Assembly (NCBI RefSeq): GCF_019263585.2
Contig: NZ_JADQDF010000001.1
Coordinates: 5,703,501-5,767,500, forward strand
Direction of reading: 5' to 3'
DNA: 64,000 nucleotides
From: Pseudonocardia oceani
GTDB lineage: Bacteria; Actinomycetota; Actinomycetes; Mycobacteriales; Pseudonocardiaceae
Below the pieces are notes generated by a model. The model was not told the DNA's origin. It did not search any database and saw only the letters and a list, made by a program, of their open reading frames with translations. Positions 36,531-43,600 of this stretch are shown piece by piece (position 1 is the first letter of the stretch; each line of letters opens with the position of its first letter). Position numbers and translations under genes: made by a program.

Positions 36531-37118
36531 ATGATGGTGGAAGCGAGTACGTGCGTGGCGTTCCCGGCGACGGAGCCGCCGTTCCCGGAGGCGCTCGCCG
36601 TGGCCGAGCGGATCGAGGCAGGGGTGTTCCGGGCGACGTACGGCGAGTCGGCGGAGGACCTCGGCTGCTACTACGCCGAGCACCTCTTGCAGACCCAGAT
36701 CGTGCTCGTCCGTGACGGCGGCTGGGCCGGGATGATGCGCCTCGGGCTGCCCGGGCCGCGCACGTCGCTGAGCCTGGAGGACGCCGAGGCGCAGCCGTTC
36801 GGGGCAGACGTCGGGGCCGACCTCGCGGGGGAGGAGCCGGTGGTGCTGCTCGACGTGCTCACCGCCGCCGTCCGCTCGCGGTTCCGCAACCGACGCATCT
36901 TCGAGCGCATGCTCGACGCCGCCGCCCGGGTGGCGCGGGAGCACGGCTGCACCCACCTCGTCGCGATGGTCGACCGGCGCGTGCTGGTCTACCTGCGCCG
37001 GCGCCGCCTGCACTACACGCTGCACACCGGCCTGCACGACTACCACGGGTCCCCGGCCACCGGCTTCGTCTCGGTCGAGACAGGTGAGCTGCGACGCTGG
37101 CTCGGGCAGGCGGCCTGA
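36531..37118 (+). CDS. Hypothetical protein, possibly acyltransferase-like
   Basis: About 195 residues from ATG 36531; an ATG at 36534 and an upstream one at 36483 are alternatives. The middle reads R-I-E-A-G-V-F-R-A-T-Y-G, then V-L-V-R-D-G-G-W-A-G-M-M-R-L-G-L-P-G-P, followed by a helix F-E-R-M-L-D-A-A-A-R-V-A-R and a strand H-L-V-A-M-V-D. This order resembles GNAT or autoinducer-synthase-like N-acyltransferases, but no diagnostic acetyl-CoA motif is clear. The C-terminal half is basic (Y-L-R-R-R-R-L-H-Y). It may be controlled by the half-site array upstream. Confidence 0.55.
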   Translation: MMVEASTCVAFPATEPPFPEALAVAERIEAGVFRATYGESAEDLGCYYAEHLLQTQIVLVRDGGWAGMMRLGLPGPRTSLSLEDAEAQPFGADVGADLAGEEPVVLLDVLTAAVRSRFRNRRIFERMLDAAARVAREHGCTHLVAMVDRRVLVYLRRRRLHYTLHTGLHDYHGSPATGFVSVETGELRRWLGQAA

Positions 37119-37131
37119 GCCGGCCGCACGG

Positions 37132-37806
37132 CTAGCGGCGGGGCCGGGCCGACCCCACCACCAGCGGGTGTACGAGCACCGGCATCCCGCGCCAGGTCTC
37201 CTCGTGCACCCGGTCGACGTCGAGCGCGCCGGCGATCGCGGTGAGCAGGTCCCGGTCGCAGCGGCAGCCGGACGCGAAGCGGGCCCAGGCCCCGGCGAGG
37301 AGGTGCTGGCGCCGGACCGTGCGCTCGTCGGCGGCCAGCACGTGCTCGCAGAACAGCAGTCGTCCTCCCGGCGCCAGCACCCGGGAGATCTCGCGCAGCG
37401 CCGCGAGCGGGTCGGGCACCGTGCACAGCACCATCGTCGACACGACGGTGTCGACCGATCCGTCTGCCGCGGGGAGCGCGTCGGCTCCTGCCTCGACGAC
37501 CGTGGCGCGCCGCCCGGACCGGCTCACCGCGTGGCGCAGCCTCGCGGCCATCCCGGGGTCGGGCTCGGTGAGCACGAGGTCGTCGACGTCGTGGGGGTAG
37601 TGGCGCAGGTTCAGCCCGGTGCCCGCGCCGATCTCCAGCACGCGGCCGCGGGCCGCGCCGACCAGGGCGGTGCGGCGCCGGCGCATGCCGCGCACCTCGC
37701 CGAGCAGCAGCACCGGCCCGTAGAGCGCCGCGTCCAGGCGGGCGCCGAGGCCGGGGCGCGTGGTGAGCGGGGCGGTGGGCACGGCGGGAACCTCCCGGGC
37801 GGTCAT
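37132..37806 (-). CDS. Class I SAM-dependent methyltransferase
   Basis: A 224-residue methyltransferase with motif I V-L-E-I-G-A-G-T-G-L-N near residue 55, the acidic strand end L-T-E-P-D-P, motif A-D-A-L-P and V-D-T-V-V-S-T-M-V-L-C-T-V, then L-R-E-I-S-R-V-L-A-P-G-G-R-L-L-F-C-E-H. The UbiE/Methyltransf_11 pattern is clear. The R-x-x-H-x-x-x-x-x-x-W and C-R-C-D segment suggests the METTL7-like or phospholipid methyltransferase group, uncertain. ATG overlaps the stop of the broken methyltransferase upstream as ATGA. The substrate is unknown. Confidence 0.85.
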   Translation of the reverse strand: MTAREVPAVPTAPLTTRPGLGARLDAALYGPVLLLGEVRGMRRRRTALVGAARGRVLEIGAGTGLNLRHYPHDVDDLVLTEPDPGMAARLRHAVSRSGRRATVVEAGADALPAADGSVDTVVSTMVLCTVPDPLAALREISRVLAPGGRLLFCEHVLAADERTVRRQHLLAGAWARFASGCRCDRDLLTAIAGALDVDRVHEETWRGMPVLVHPLVVGSARPRR

Positions 37807-38293
37807 CGGGTGACCAAGCGGTAGAAGCGGAAGAAGACGTCCTCGATCGGCAGCACGTCCACGCCGGCGAACCCGGCCTCGCCGGCGTAGTCGCGCAGCG
37901 TGTCCGGCCGCATGACGGTGCCCGTCCCGGCCGAGTGCGGGTGCGGGTGCGCCATGCCGTCGGGCAGGCAGCACATCAGGCTGTAGCCCAACATCACCTG
38001 CTCGACCTCGTCGCCGGGTGCGGTGAACGCGTCGGCCACCCGCTCGTCCATCACGAGGACGACACCGTTCGCTCCGGCGAGGCGGCGCATGGCGGCGAGG
38101 ACCCCGACCGGGTCGGGCAGGTCGTGGATGCACTCGAACGCCGCGACCGGTCGAACGTGCCGGTGACGGACGTGGCGTCGGCGACGCGGCCCCCACGGGC
38201 CAGCACGGCGGCGACGTCCGGCACGGACGGGAGGTACTCGCGGGCGTCCTCCCCGAACTGCTCGGCGGTGGGGGACGGGAGGGTCGTGGTCAT
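37803..38293 (-). pseudogene. Broken SAM methyltransferase: internal deletion plus frameshift
   Basis: The 5' part (ATG 38293) reads A-R-E-Y-L-P-S-V, then L-A-R-G-G-R-V-A-D, which in intact relatives runs straight into the G-C-G-x-G SAM loop. Here the loop and about 60 following residues are missing. The frame then breaks near 38,149: restoring one T would give F-D-L-V-A-A-F-E-C-I-H-D-L. From there the second frame gives a normal C-terminal half (L-P-D-P-V-G-V-L-A-A-M-R-R, C-C-L-P-D-G-M, G-F-A-G-V-D-V-L-P-I-E-D) to the TGA at 37803. It overlaps the intact methyltransferase by 4 bp. Confidence 0.75.
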
Positions 38294-38350
38294 GGTGCGA
38301 ACGGTAGGGGTGGGCGCTGTCGGCAGGGTGTCCGTGCGCTGTCAGCGGGC

Positions 38351-41137
38351 ATGATGTCCGGTGTGGACGCGACAGCGGTCGGGGTGCTCGGTCCGCTCCT
38401 CGTGCTGGCCGCGGACGCCGTGCCGGTCCCGGTCCCCAGCGGGCGGCAGCGGCGCCTGCTCACCGCGCTCGCCCTGCACGCCGGGGCCGACGTCGGCGTC
38501 GACGTCCTCGCCGACCTCGTCTGGGGCGACGACCAGCCGGCCGACCCGGACGGGGCGCTGCAGACGAACGTCGCCCGGCTGCGCCGTCTCCTGCCGCCCG
38601 GCGTCCGCGTCACCACCGGTCCGCGCTGCTACCGGCTCGACGCACCGGTGGACGCCGTCGTGTTCGCCGGGCTCCTGGAGCGGCCCACCGTCTCCCTGGC
38701 GGACCTCGACGCCGCACTGGCCCTGTGGCGCGGCCGCCCCTACGCCGAGCTCGACGACCCGGGACCGGCGGCCGCCCGGCTGGTCGCCCTGCACAGCGCG
38801 GCCGCCGCGCGTCGGGCGGACGCGCTGCTCGCCGCCGGGCGCTCCGACGACGCCGTGGCGGCCGCGGCCGCGCTGCTGGCGGTGGAGCCACTGCACGAGG
38901 GCGCGGCCGCGACGCTGATGCGCGCGCAGGCCGCAGGCGGTCGACCCGCCGAGGCCCTGCGCGTCTACGCCCGCTTCCGCGCGGAGCTGGCCGAGCAGCT
39001 CGGCGCCGATCCGTCCCCGGAGCTGGCCCGGCTGCACGAACGCCTCCTCCGTGACGGGGAGCGCCCGCGCCCCGCGCTGCCGGTCAGCGCCTTCCTCGGC
39101 CGGGACGCCGACGTCACGCGGGCGGCGGCGATGCTCACCGAACACCGGCTGGTGACGCTCTGCGGGCCGGGTGGTGTGGGCAAGACGCGGCTGGCGCGGC
39201 ACGTCGCCGCGTCGCTGGCCGACCGGTTCGACGACGGTGCGCTCCTCGTCGACCTGGTGCCGGCCACGCCGGACACCGTGGCCGGCACCGTGGCGGCCGC
39301 GCTGCGGCTGGCCGCGGGCGACGGGCTCCGAGCGCGGATCGTCGAGGTGCTGGCCACCCGGCGCCAGCTGCTGGTCCTCGACAACTGCGAGCACGTCGCC
39401 GACCCGGTCGCCGCGCTCGTGGAGGCCGTCGTCGCCGGCGCACCGGGGGTCGTCGTGCTCGCGACCAGCAGGGAGGCGCTGCGGGCCGACGGGGAGCACG
39501 TGCTGCCGCTCGCGCCGTTGGCGCCCGCGCCGGCCGCGGCGCTGCTGGTCGACCGCATCGGCGCCGCCGATCCGGTCGCCGTGCCCGATCCGGAGCAGGT
39601 CGCCGTCGTCTGCGCCCGCCTCGACGGCCTGCCGCTCGCGCTCGAGCTGGCCGCCGCACGGGTGGGGGCCGTCGGCCTGCCCGGCCTGCTCGCCGCCCTG
39701 GACGACCCCCTCGACGCGCTGGGGCGCGGCCGCCGTACCGCCCCGCTGCGGCACCGGTCGCTGCGCGACGTCGTCGAGTGGTCCTACGGCCTGCTCGACG
39801 ACGACGAGCGCACGCTGTTCGTCCGGCTCGGGGTGTTCGCCGGAGCCGTCGAGGCGGGTGCGGTCGCCGCCGTGTGCGGCGACGCGCGGGTCCTCCCGGA
39901 CCTCGTCGACCGGTCGCTGGTGCGGCGCCGCGACGGCGACCCGGTGACGTTCGGGATGCTGGAGACGCTGCGCGCCTTCTGCCGCTCCCTCCTCGCCACC
40001 GACCCCGGGTTCGCGGCCCTGCAGGCCCGGCACGCGGCGTGGGTCGTGGCGCTCGCGGTCGACACGCTGGCCGCGCGGTCGCGGCCCGACGAGGCCGCCG
40101 CCGTGCGCCGGTTCGACGCCCACCTCGCCGACATCGGTCGTGCCCACGCGTGGTTGTGCACGGCGGGTCCCACCGAGGACCTGCTGCGCCTCGCCCACGT
40201 GTGCGCGGAGCTCGGGTACCAGCGCGCCCGCGCCGACCTCGCCGCACTGGCGGAGGACGCGCTGGCCGTCGCCGGGACCGCGCACCCCCTGGTGCCCCGC
40301 GTGCTGGCGCTGACCGCCATGCCGCTGTGGCAGCGCGGTGACCTGCGCGGGGCCCGCGAGCGGTGCGTCCGCGCGCTCGGGATCGCCGATCGCCTGGGCG
40401 ACGCGCTGCTCGGGGGCGAGGCGCACGACGGCCTGGCGAACGTCGCCCTGGCCGAGGGCGACCTCGTCGGGGCCGCGGTGCACGCCGGCCGCAGCGCCGA
40501 CCTCGCCGCCGCCGCGGACGACGACGTGACCCGGGTGATGGCGCTGTGCGACCTCGCCATCACCGCCGCCTACGCGGGCGACGACGCGACCGCGGGCCGG
40601 CACGAGGAGGCGTGCACGGCGCTGGCCTCGCGGATGGGCTCGCCGCTCGCGCTCGGGTGGGCGGCGTACGCGGCGGGGGAGCGGCGGGCCGAGTCGGGAC
40701 AGGACGGCGCGGCCGAGCACCTCGAACGGGCCGTGGCCCTGGCCGAGGAGGTGGACGCCGCGTTCCTCGCCGGGGTCGCCCGGCACACGCTGCTCACGAC
40801 GGCGGCCCGCGCGGGTGCCCGGTCCCCGGCCTCGTTCGCCCCGCTGCTCGACGCCTGGATCGGGATGGGCGCGTGGACGCAGCTCTGGGTCGCGATGCGC
40901 GCGCTGGCCGAGGTGCTGTCGCGCCACGGCCGTCACCGCGACGCCACCGTGCTGCTCGGCGCGCTGCGCGCGAGCCCCCGCGCCGGCCGCGAGTACGGTG
41001 CGGACGCGGGGCGGGTCCTGGCCGTCGAGGACGCCGCCCGGACCGCACTGGGCGAGGGGTACGCCCCGGCCCTGGCCGAGGGTGCCGCGCTCGGCGACGC
41101 CGGCGCCGTCACGCTGGCGCGGCGCCTGGTGCGGTGA
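38351..41137 (+). CDS. AfsR/SARP-type transcriptional regulator with NB-ARC and TPR-like region
   Basis: A 928-residue regulator. Residues about 8-95 are a winged-helix OmpR-like DNA-binding domain (L-L-T-A-L-A-L-H-A-G, L-W-G-D-D-x-P-x-x-P-D-G-A-L-Q-T-N-V-A-R-L-R-R). A bacterial transcriptional activation domain follows to about 235 (A-L-A-L-W-R-G-R-P-Y-A-E-L). An ATPase has P-loop G-P-G-G-V-G-K-T-R near 275 and L-L-V-L-D-N-C-E-H. The rest is helical, TPR-like, Ala/Arg-rich. Two ATG codons lie at the start. It is divergent, 57 bp from the broken methyltransferase. Target genes are unknown. Confidence 0.88.
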   Translation: MMSGVDATAVGVLGPLLVLAADAVPVPVPSGRQRRLLTALALHAGADVGVDVLADLVWGDDQPADPDGALQTNVARLRRLLPPGVRVTTGPRCYRLDAPVDAVVFAGLLERPTVSLADLDAALALWRGRPYAELDDPGPAAARLVALHSAAAARRADALLAAGRSDDAVAAAAALLAVEPLHEGAAATLMRAQAAGGRPAEALRVYARFRAELAEQLGADPSPELARLHERLLRDGERPRPALPVSAFLGRDADVTRAAAMLTEHRLVTLCGPGGVGKTRLARHVAASLADRFDDGALLVDLVPATPDTVAGTVAAALRLAAGDGLRARIVEVLATRRQLLVLDNCEHVADPVAALVEAVVAGAPGVVVLATSREALRADGEHVLPLAPLAPAPAAALLVDRIGAADPVAVPDPEQVAVVCARLDGLPLALELAAARVGAVGLPGLLAALDDPLDALGRGRRTAPLRHRSLRDVVEWSYGLLDDDERTLFVRLGVFAGAVEAGAVAAVCGDARVLPDLVDRSLVRRRDGDPVTFGMLETLRAFCRSLLATDPGFAALQARHAAWVVALAVDTLAARSRPDEAAAVRRFDAHLADIGRAHAWLCTAGPTEDLLRLAHVCAELGYQRARADLAALAEDALAVAGTAHPLVPRVLALTAMPLWQRGDLRGARERCVRALGIADRLGDALLGGEAHDGLANVALAEGDLVGAAVHAGRSADLAAAADDDVTRVMALCDLAITAAYAGDDATAGRHEEACTALASRMGSPLALGWAAYAAGERRAESGQDGAAEHLERAVALAEEVDAAFLAGVARHTLLTTAARAGARSPASFAPLLDAWIGMGAWTQLWVAMRALAEVLSRHGRHRDATVLLGALRASPRAGREYGADAGRVLAVEDAARTALGEGYAPALAEGAALGDAGAVTLARRLVR

Positions 41138-41362
41138 GGGCCCGGCGCCGGGGGCTGCTACGCTGGGGAATGCGACCACCCTGTCGCGCGTTCCCATCTG
41201 CGTCAGGGCGATCAAGTGGAGCCCCGCTCCCACCCGCCCACCCCAGGGTGTTCGGGTCCGGTCGCCGGCCGACGTGCCGCCCAGCGGCGGCACCCGTCTG
41301 TCGGTGATCGTTTGTCGGGTCTTCGCTCCGTCGCTCCCACGACGTCGATACGAGGAGACCCC
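41138..41362 (+). promoter_or_regulatory. infC leader region
   Basis: A 225-bp leader between the regulator and infC with a -10-like TACGCT at 41159-41164. If that is the promoter, about 190 nt of 5' UTR precede infC, long for this genome. The infC frame remains open upstream to a GTG at 41216, but that segment shows no IF-3 similarity. I see no match to the Firmicute L20 leader fold by eye. Confidence 0.4.
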
Positions 41363-42001
41363 ATCAGCACAGAGACGCGCATCAACGACCGAATCCGCGT
41401 TCCCGAGGTCCGGTTGGTCGGGCCGAACGGGGAACAGGTCGGCATCGTGCGTATCGAGGACGCCCTGCGGCTGGCGCAGGAGGCCGAGCTCGACCTCGTC
41501 GAGGTCGCCGCCCAGGCCCGCCCGCCCGTCTGCAAGCTCATGGACTACGGCAAGTTCAAGTACGAGTCCGCGCAGAAGGCCCGGGAGTCCCGCCGCAACC
41601 AACAGCTCACCACGATCAAGGAGCAGAAGCTCCGACCGAAGATCGACAAGCACGACTACGAGACGAAGCGCGGCCACGTCCGTCGCTTCCTCGAAGGCGG
41701 CAACAAGGTCAAGGTCACGATCATGTTCCGTGGGCGCGAGCAGTCCCGGCCCGAGCTCGGGTTCCGGCTGCTGCAGCGCCTCGCGGAGGACGTGGCCGAT
41801 CTCGGTGTGGTCGAGGCGTCGCCCAAGCAGGACGGGCGCAACATGACGATGGTGATCGGTCCGACCAAGAAGCCGGCCCCGCGCGCCCGCCCGGCGTCCG
41901 TCGAGCAGGAGCAGGCAGCCGATCAGGCCGTCGAGCACGAGCAGGCACCCGACCAGGTGTCCGCCGAGCAGGCGCCCGCCGCCGACACGGACCAGGCCTG
42001 A
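41363..42001 (+). CDS. infC: Translation initiation factor IF-3 (ATC start)
   Basis: A 212-residue IF-3, which binds the 30S subunit and checks start codons. The N domain begins I-S-T-E-T-R-I-N-D-R-I-R-V-P-E-V-R-L-V-G, followed by M-D-Y-G-K-F-K-Y-E, the linker, and R-G-R-E-Q-S-R-P-E-L-G in the C domain. No ATG, GTG or TTG lies at the expected start. ATC at 41363 sits 5 nt after GAGGAG and gives the family N terminus. AUU/AUC starts of infC are known to allow IF-3 to limit its own synthesis. The C terminus carries an extra Gln/Ala/Glu-rich tail of about 35 residues. It leads the infC-rpmI-rplT operon. Confidence 0.92.
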   Translation: MSTETRINDRIRVPEVRLVGPNGEQVGIVRIEDALRLAQEAELDLVEVAAQARPPVCKLMDYGKFKYESAQKARESRRNQQLTTIKEQKLRPKIDKHDYETKRGHVRRFLEGGNKVKVTIMFRGREQSRPELGFRLLQRLAEDVADLGVVEASPKQDGRNMTMVIGPTKKPAPRARPASVEQEQAADQAVEHEQAPDQVSAEQAPAADTDQA

Positions 42002-42038
42002 CGGCCTGTCCCGTCCCAGCACTGGAGTAGGAACTGCC

Positions 42039-42263
42039 ATGCCCAAGAAGGCCCGGAACCACAGCAAGACCCCGAAGAACAAGCGCCACAGCGGCATCGC
42101 GAAGCGGGTCAAGGTGACCGGCGGCGGCAAGCTCATGCGGCAGCAGGCCGGCCTGCGCCACCGCCTCGAGGTGAAGTCGAGCAAGGAGACGCGCGACCTG
42201 TCCGGCACGGTCGAGGTCGCCAAGGCCGACACCAAGCGCGTCAACACCATGCTCGGCCGCTGA
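42039..42263 (+). CDS. rpmI: 50S ribosomal protein L35, with N-terminal extension
   Basis: A 74-residue L35. Its core from about residue 11 (T-P-K-N-K-R-H-S-G-I-A-K-R-V-K-V-T-G-G-G-K-L) matches the usual beginning M-P-K-x-K-x-H-S-G of a 64-residue protein. Here the Met position is Thr and ten basic residues (M-P-K-K-A-R-N-H-S-K) precede it, with their own ATG and a GGAGTAGGA site. It lies 37 bp after infC and 34 bp before rplT. Confidence 0.93.
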   Translation: MPKKARNHSKTPKNKRHSGIAKRVKVTGGGKLMRQQAGLRHRLEVKSSKETRDLSGTVEVAKADTKRVNTMLGR

Positions 42264-42297
42264 CCTCCCCCTTCCACCCCCCACGTTAGGAACTCTC

Positions 42298-42684
42298 ATG
42301 GCACGCGTGAAGCGCGCGGTGAACGCCCAGAAGAAGCGGCGCACCACCCTCGAGCTCGCGAGCGGCTACCGCGGGCAGCGCTCGCGGCTGTACCGCAAGG
42401 CGAAGGAGCAGATGCTCCACTCGCTGAACTACGCCTACCGCGACCGTCGCGCGAAGAAGGGCGAGTTCCGCAAGCTGTGGATCACCCGCATCAACGCCGC
42501 GGCCCGCGCCAACGGCATGACCTACAACCGCTTCATCCAGGGCCTGTCGGTCGCGGGTGTCGAGGTCGACCGCAAGATCCTGTCGGAGATCGCGATCAGC
42601 GACCCGGCCGCGTTCGCCGCGCTGGTCGAGGTCGCCCGGGCCAACGTCCCGGCGCAGGCCTCGCAGAAGGAGTCGGCGGCCTGA
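42298..42684 (+). CDS. rplT: 50S ribosomal protein L20
   Basis: A 128-residue L20, an early 50S assembly protein. M-A-R-V-K-R-A-V-N-A-Q-K-K-R-R, A-S-G-Y-R-G-Q-R-S-R, Y-A-Y-R-D-R-R-A-K-K-G-E-F-R-K-L-W-I-T-R-I-N and G-M-T-Y-N-R-F-I are conserved. The C terminus is slightly long. ATG follows TTAGGAAC. The stop lies at the head of the RNA methyltransferase frame. Confidence 0.97.
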   Translation: MARVKRAVNAQKKRRTTLELASGYRGQRSRLYRKAKEQMLHSLNYAYRDRRAKKGEFRKLWITRINAAARANGMTYNRFIQGLSVAGVEVDRKILSEIAISDPAAFAALVEVARANVPAQASQKESAA

Positions 42685-43526
42685 CCAGGCCGCAGGGTAC
42701 ACCGCCCGGCACACCGGTCGCAGCGCCTGCGGAGATCGCATCGACGCAGCGTTCACCCCGCGTCGTCGCAGCGCGCAAGCTGCTGCGACGCGCGGGGCGC
42801 GATCGGGCCGGGCGGTTCCTCGTGGAGGGGGCCCAGGCCGTCCGCGAGGCGCTGGACGCGGGCGCGGTGCACGAGCTGTTCGTCACCGACGCCGCGGCCG
42901 CCCGCCACCCCGAGCTCCTCGCGCGGACCGCGCGCGTCACCGTCGTCGACGACCGCGCCGCCGACTCGCTGTCCGACACCGTCACCCCGCAGGGGCTCGT
43001 CGCCGTCTGCGACCTGCTCGACGTGCCCGTCGCCGAGGCGCTGCGGGGCACCCCGCGGCTCGTCGCCGTGTGCGCCGGGATCGCCGACCCGGGCAACGCC
43101 GGCACCGTCATCCGCGTCGCCGACGCGGCCGGCGCCGACGCCGTGCTGCTCGCGGGCGACACGGTCGACCCGCACAACGGCAAGGCCGTGCGCGCGTCCA
43201 CCGGCAGCGTGTTCCACCTGCCGCTGGCCCGTGACCGCGACGCCGCCGCCGTCCTCGACGCCTGCCGCGACGCCGGGCTCGTGCTGCTCGTCGCCGACGG
43301 CCACGGCGAGCTGGACCTGCACGACCCCGCCGCGGACGCCGTGCTCGGCGGACCCGTCGCCTGGGTCTTCGGCGGCGAGGCGCACGGCGTGCCGGCCGAA
43401 CTCGCCGAGCGGGCCGACCACCGCGTGCGCGTGCCGATCCACGGCCGGGCGGAGAGCCTCAACCTCGCCACGGCCGCCGCGATCTGCCTGTACGCGAGCG
43501 TGGCCGCGCGGACCCGCCGGGGTTGA
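42681..43526 (+). CDS. TrmH/SpoU-family RNA 2'-O-methyltransferase (start uncertain)
   Basis: About 281 residues. The N-terminal substrate-binding part (A-A-R-K-L-L-R-R-A-G-R-D-R-A-G-R-F-L-V-E-G) precedes the SPOUT core, with G-I-A-D-P-G-N-A-G-T-V-I-R-V-A-D-A-A-G, W-V-F-G-G-E-A-H-G-V and S-L-N-L-A-T-A-A-A-I-C-L-Y-A, the knotted SAM site. It methylates a ribose in rRNA or tRNA. Between a GTG deep inside rplT (42477) and the conserved domain there is no ATG, GTG or TTG. CTG at 42681 overlapping the rplT stop (CTGA) is proposed, with ATC codons nearby as alternatives. Confidence 0.88.
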   Translation: MTRPQGTPPGTPVAAPAEIASTQRSPRVVAARKLLRRAGRDRAGRFLVEGAQAVREALDAGAVHELFVTDAAAARHPELLARTARVTVVDDRAADSLSDTVTPQGLVAVCDLLDVPVAEALRGTPRLVAVCAGIADPGNAGTVIRVADAAGADAVLLAGDTVDPHNGKAVRASTGSVFHLPLARDRDAAAVLDACRDAGLVLLVADGHGELDLHDPAADAVLGGPVAWVFGGEAHGVPAELAERADHRVRVPIHGRAESLNLATAAAICLYASVAARTRRG

Positions 43527-43600
43527 CCGCGCTGCTGCCGGGTAGCCGCCGGGCGGTGGGCCGACCGGCGGCCCGGCCGTGCGGACCAGGAGGCAGCCCG

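Noticed and set aside
37803..38090. Stand-alone small gene starting at ATG 38090
   Set aside because: The sequence is the C-terminal half of a methyltransferase whose N-terminal remnant lies just upstream in another frame.
38342..42277. 1311-codon open minus-strand frame opposite the AfsR-type regulator and infC
   Set aside because: Shadow of strongly conserved plus-strand genes; no domain or ribosome site.
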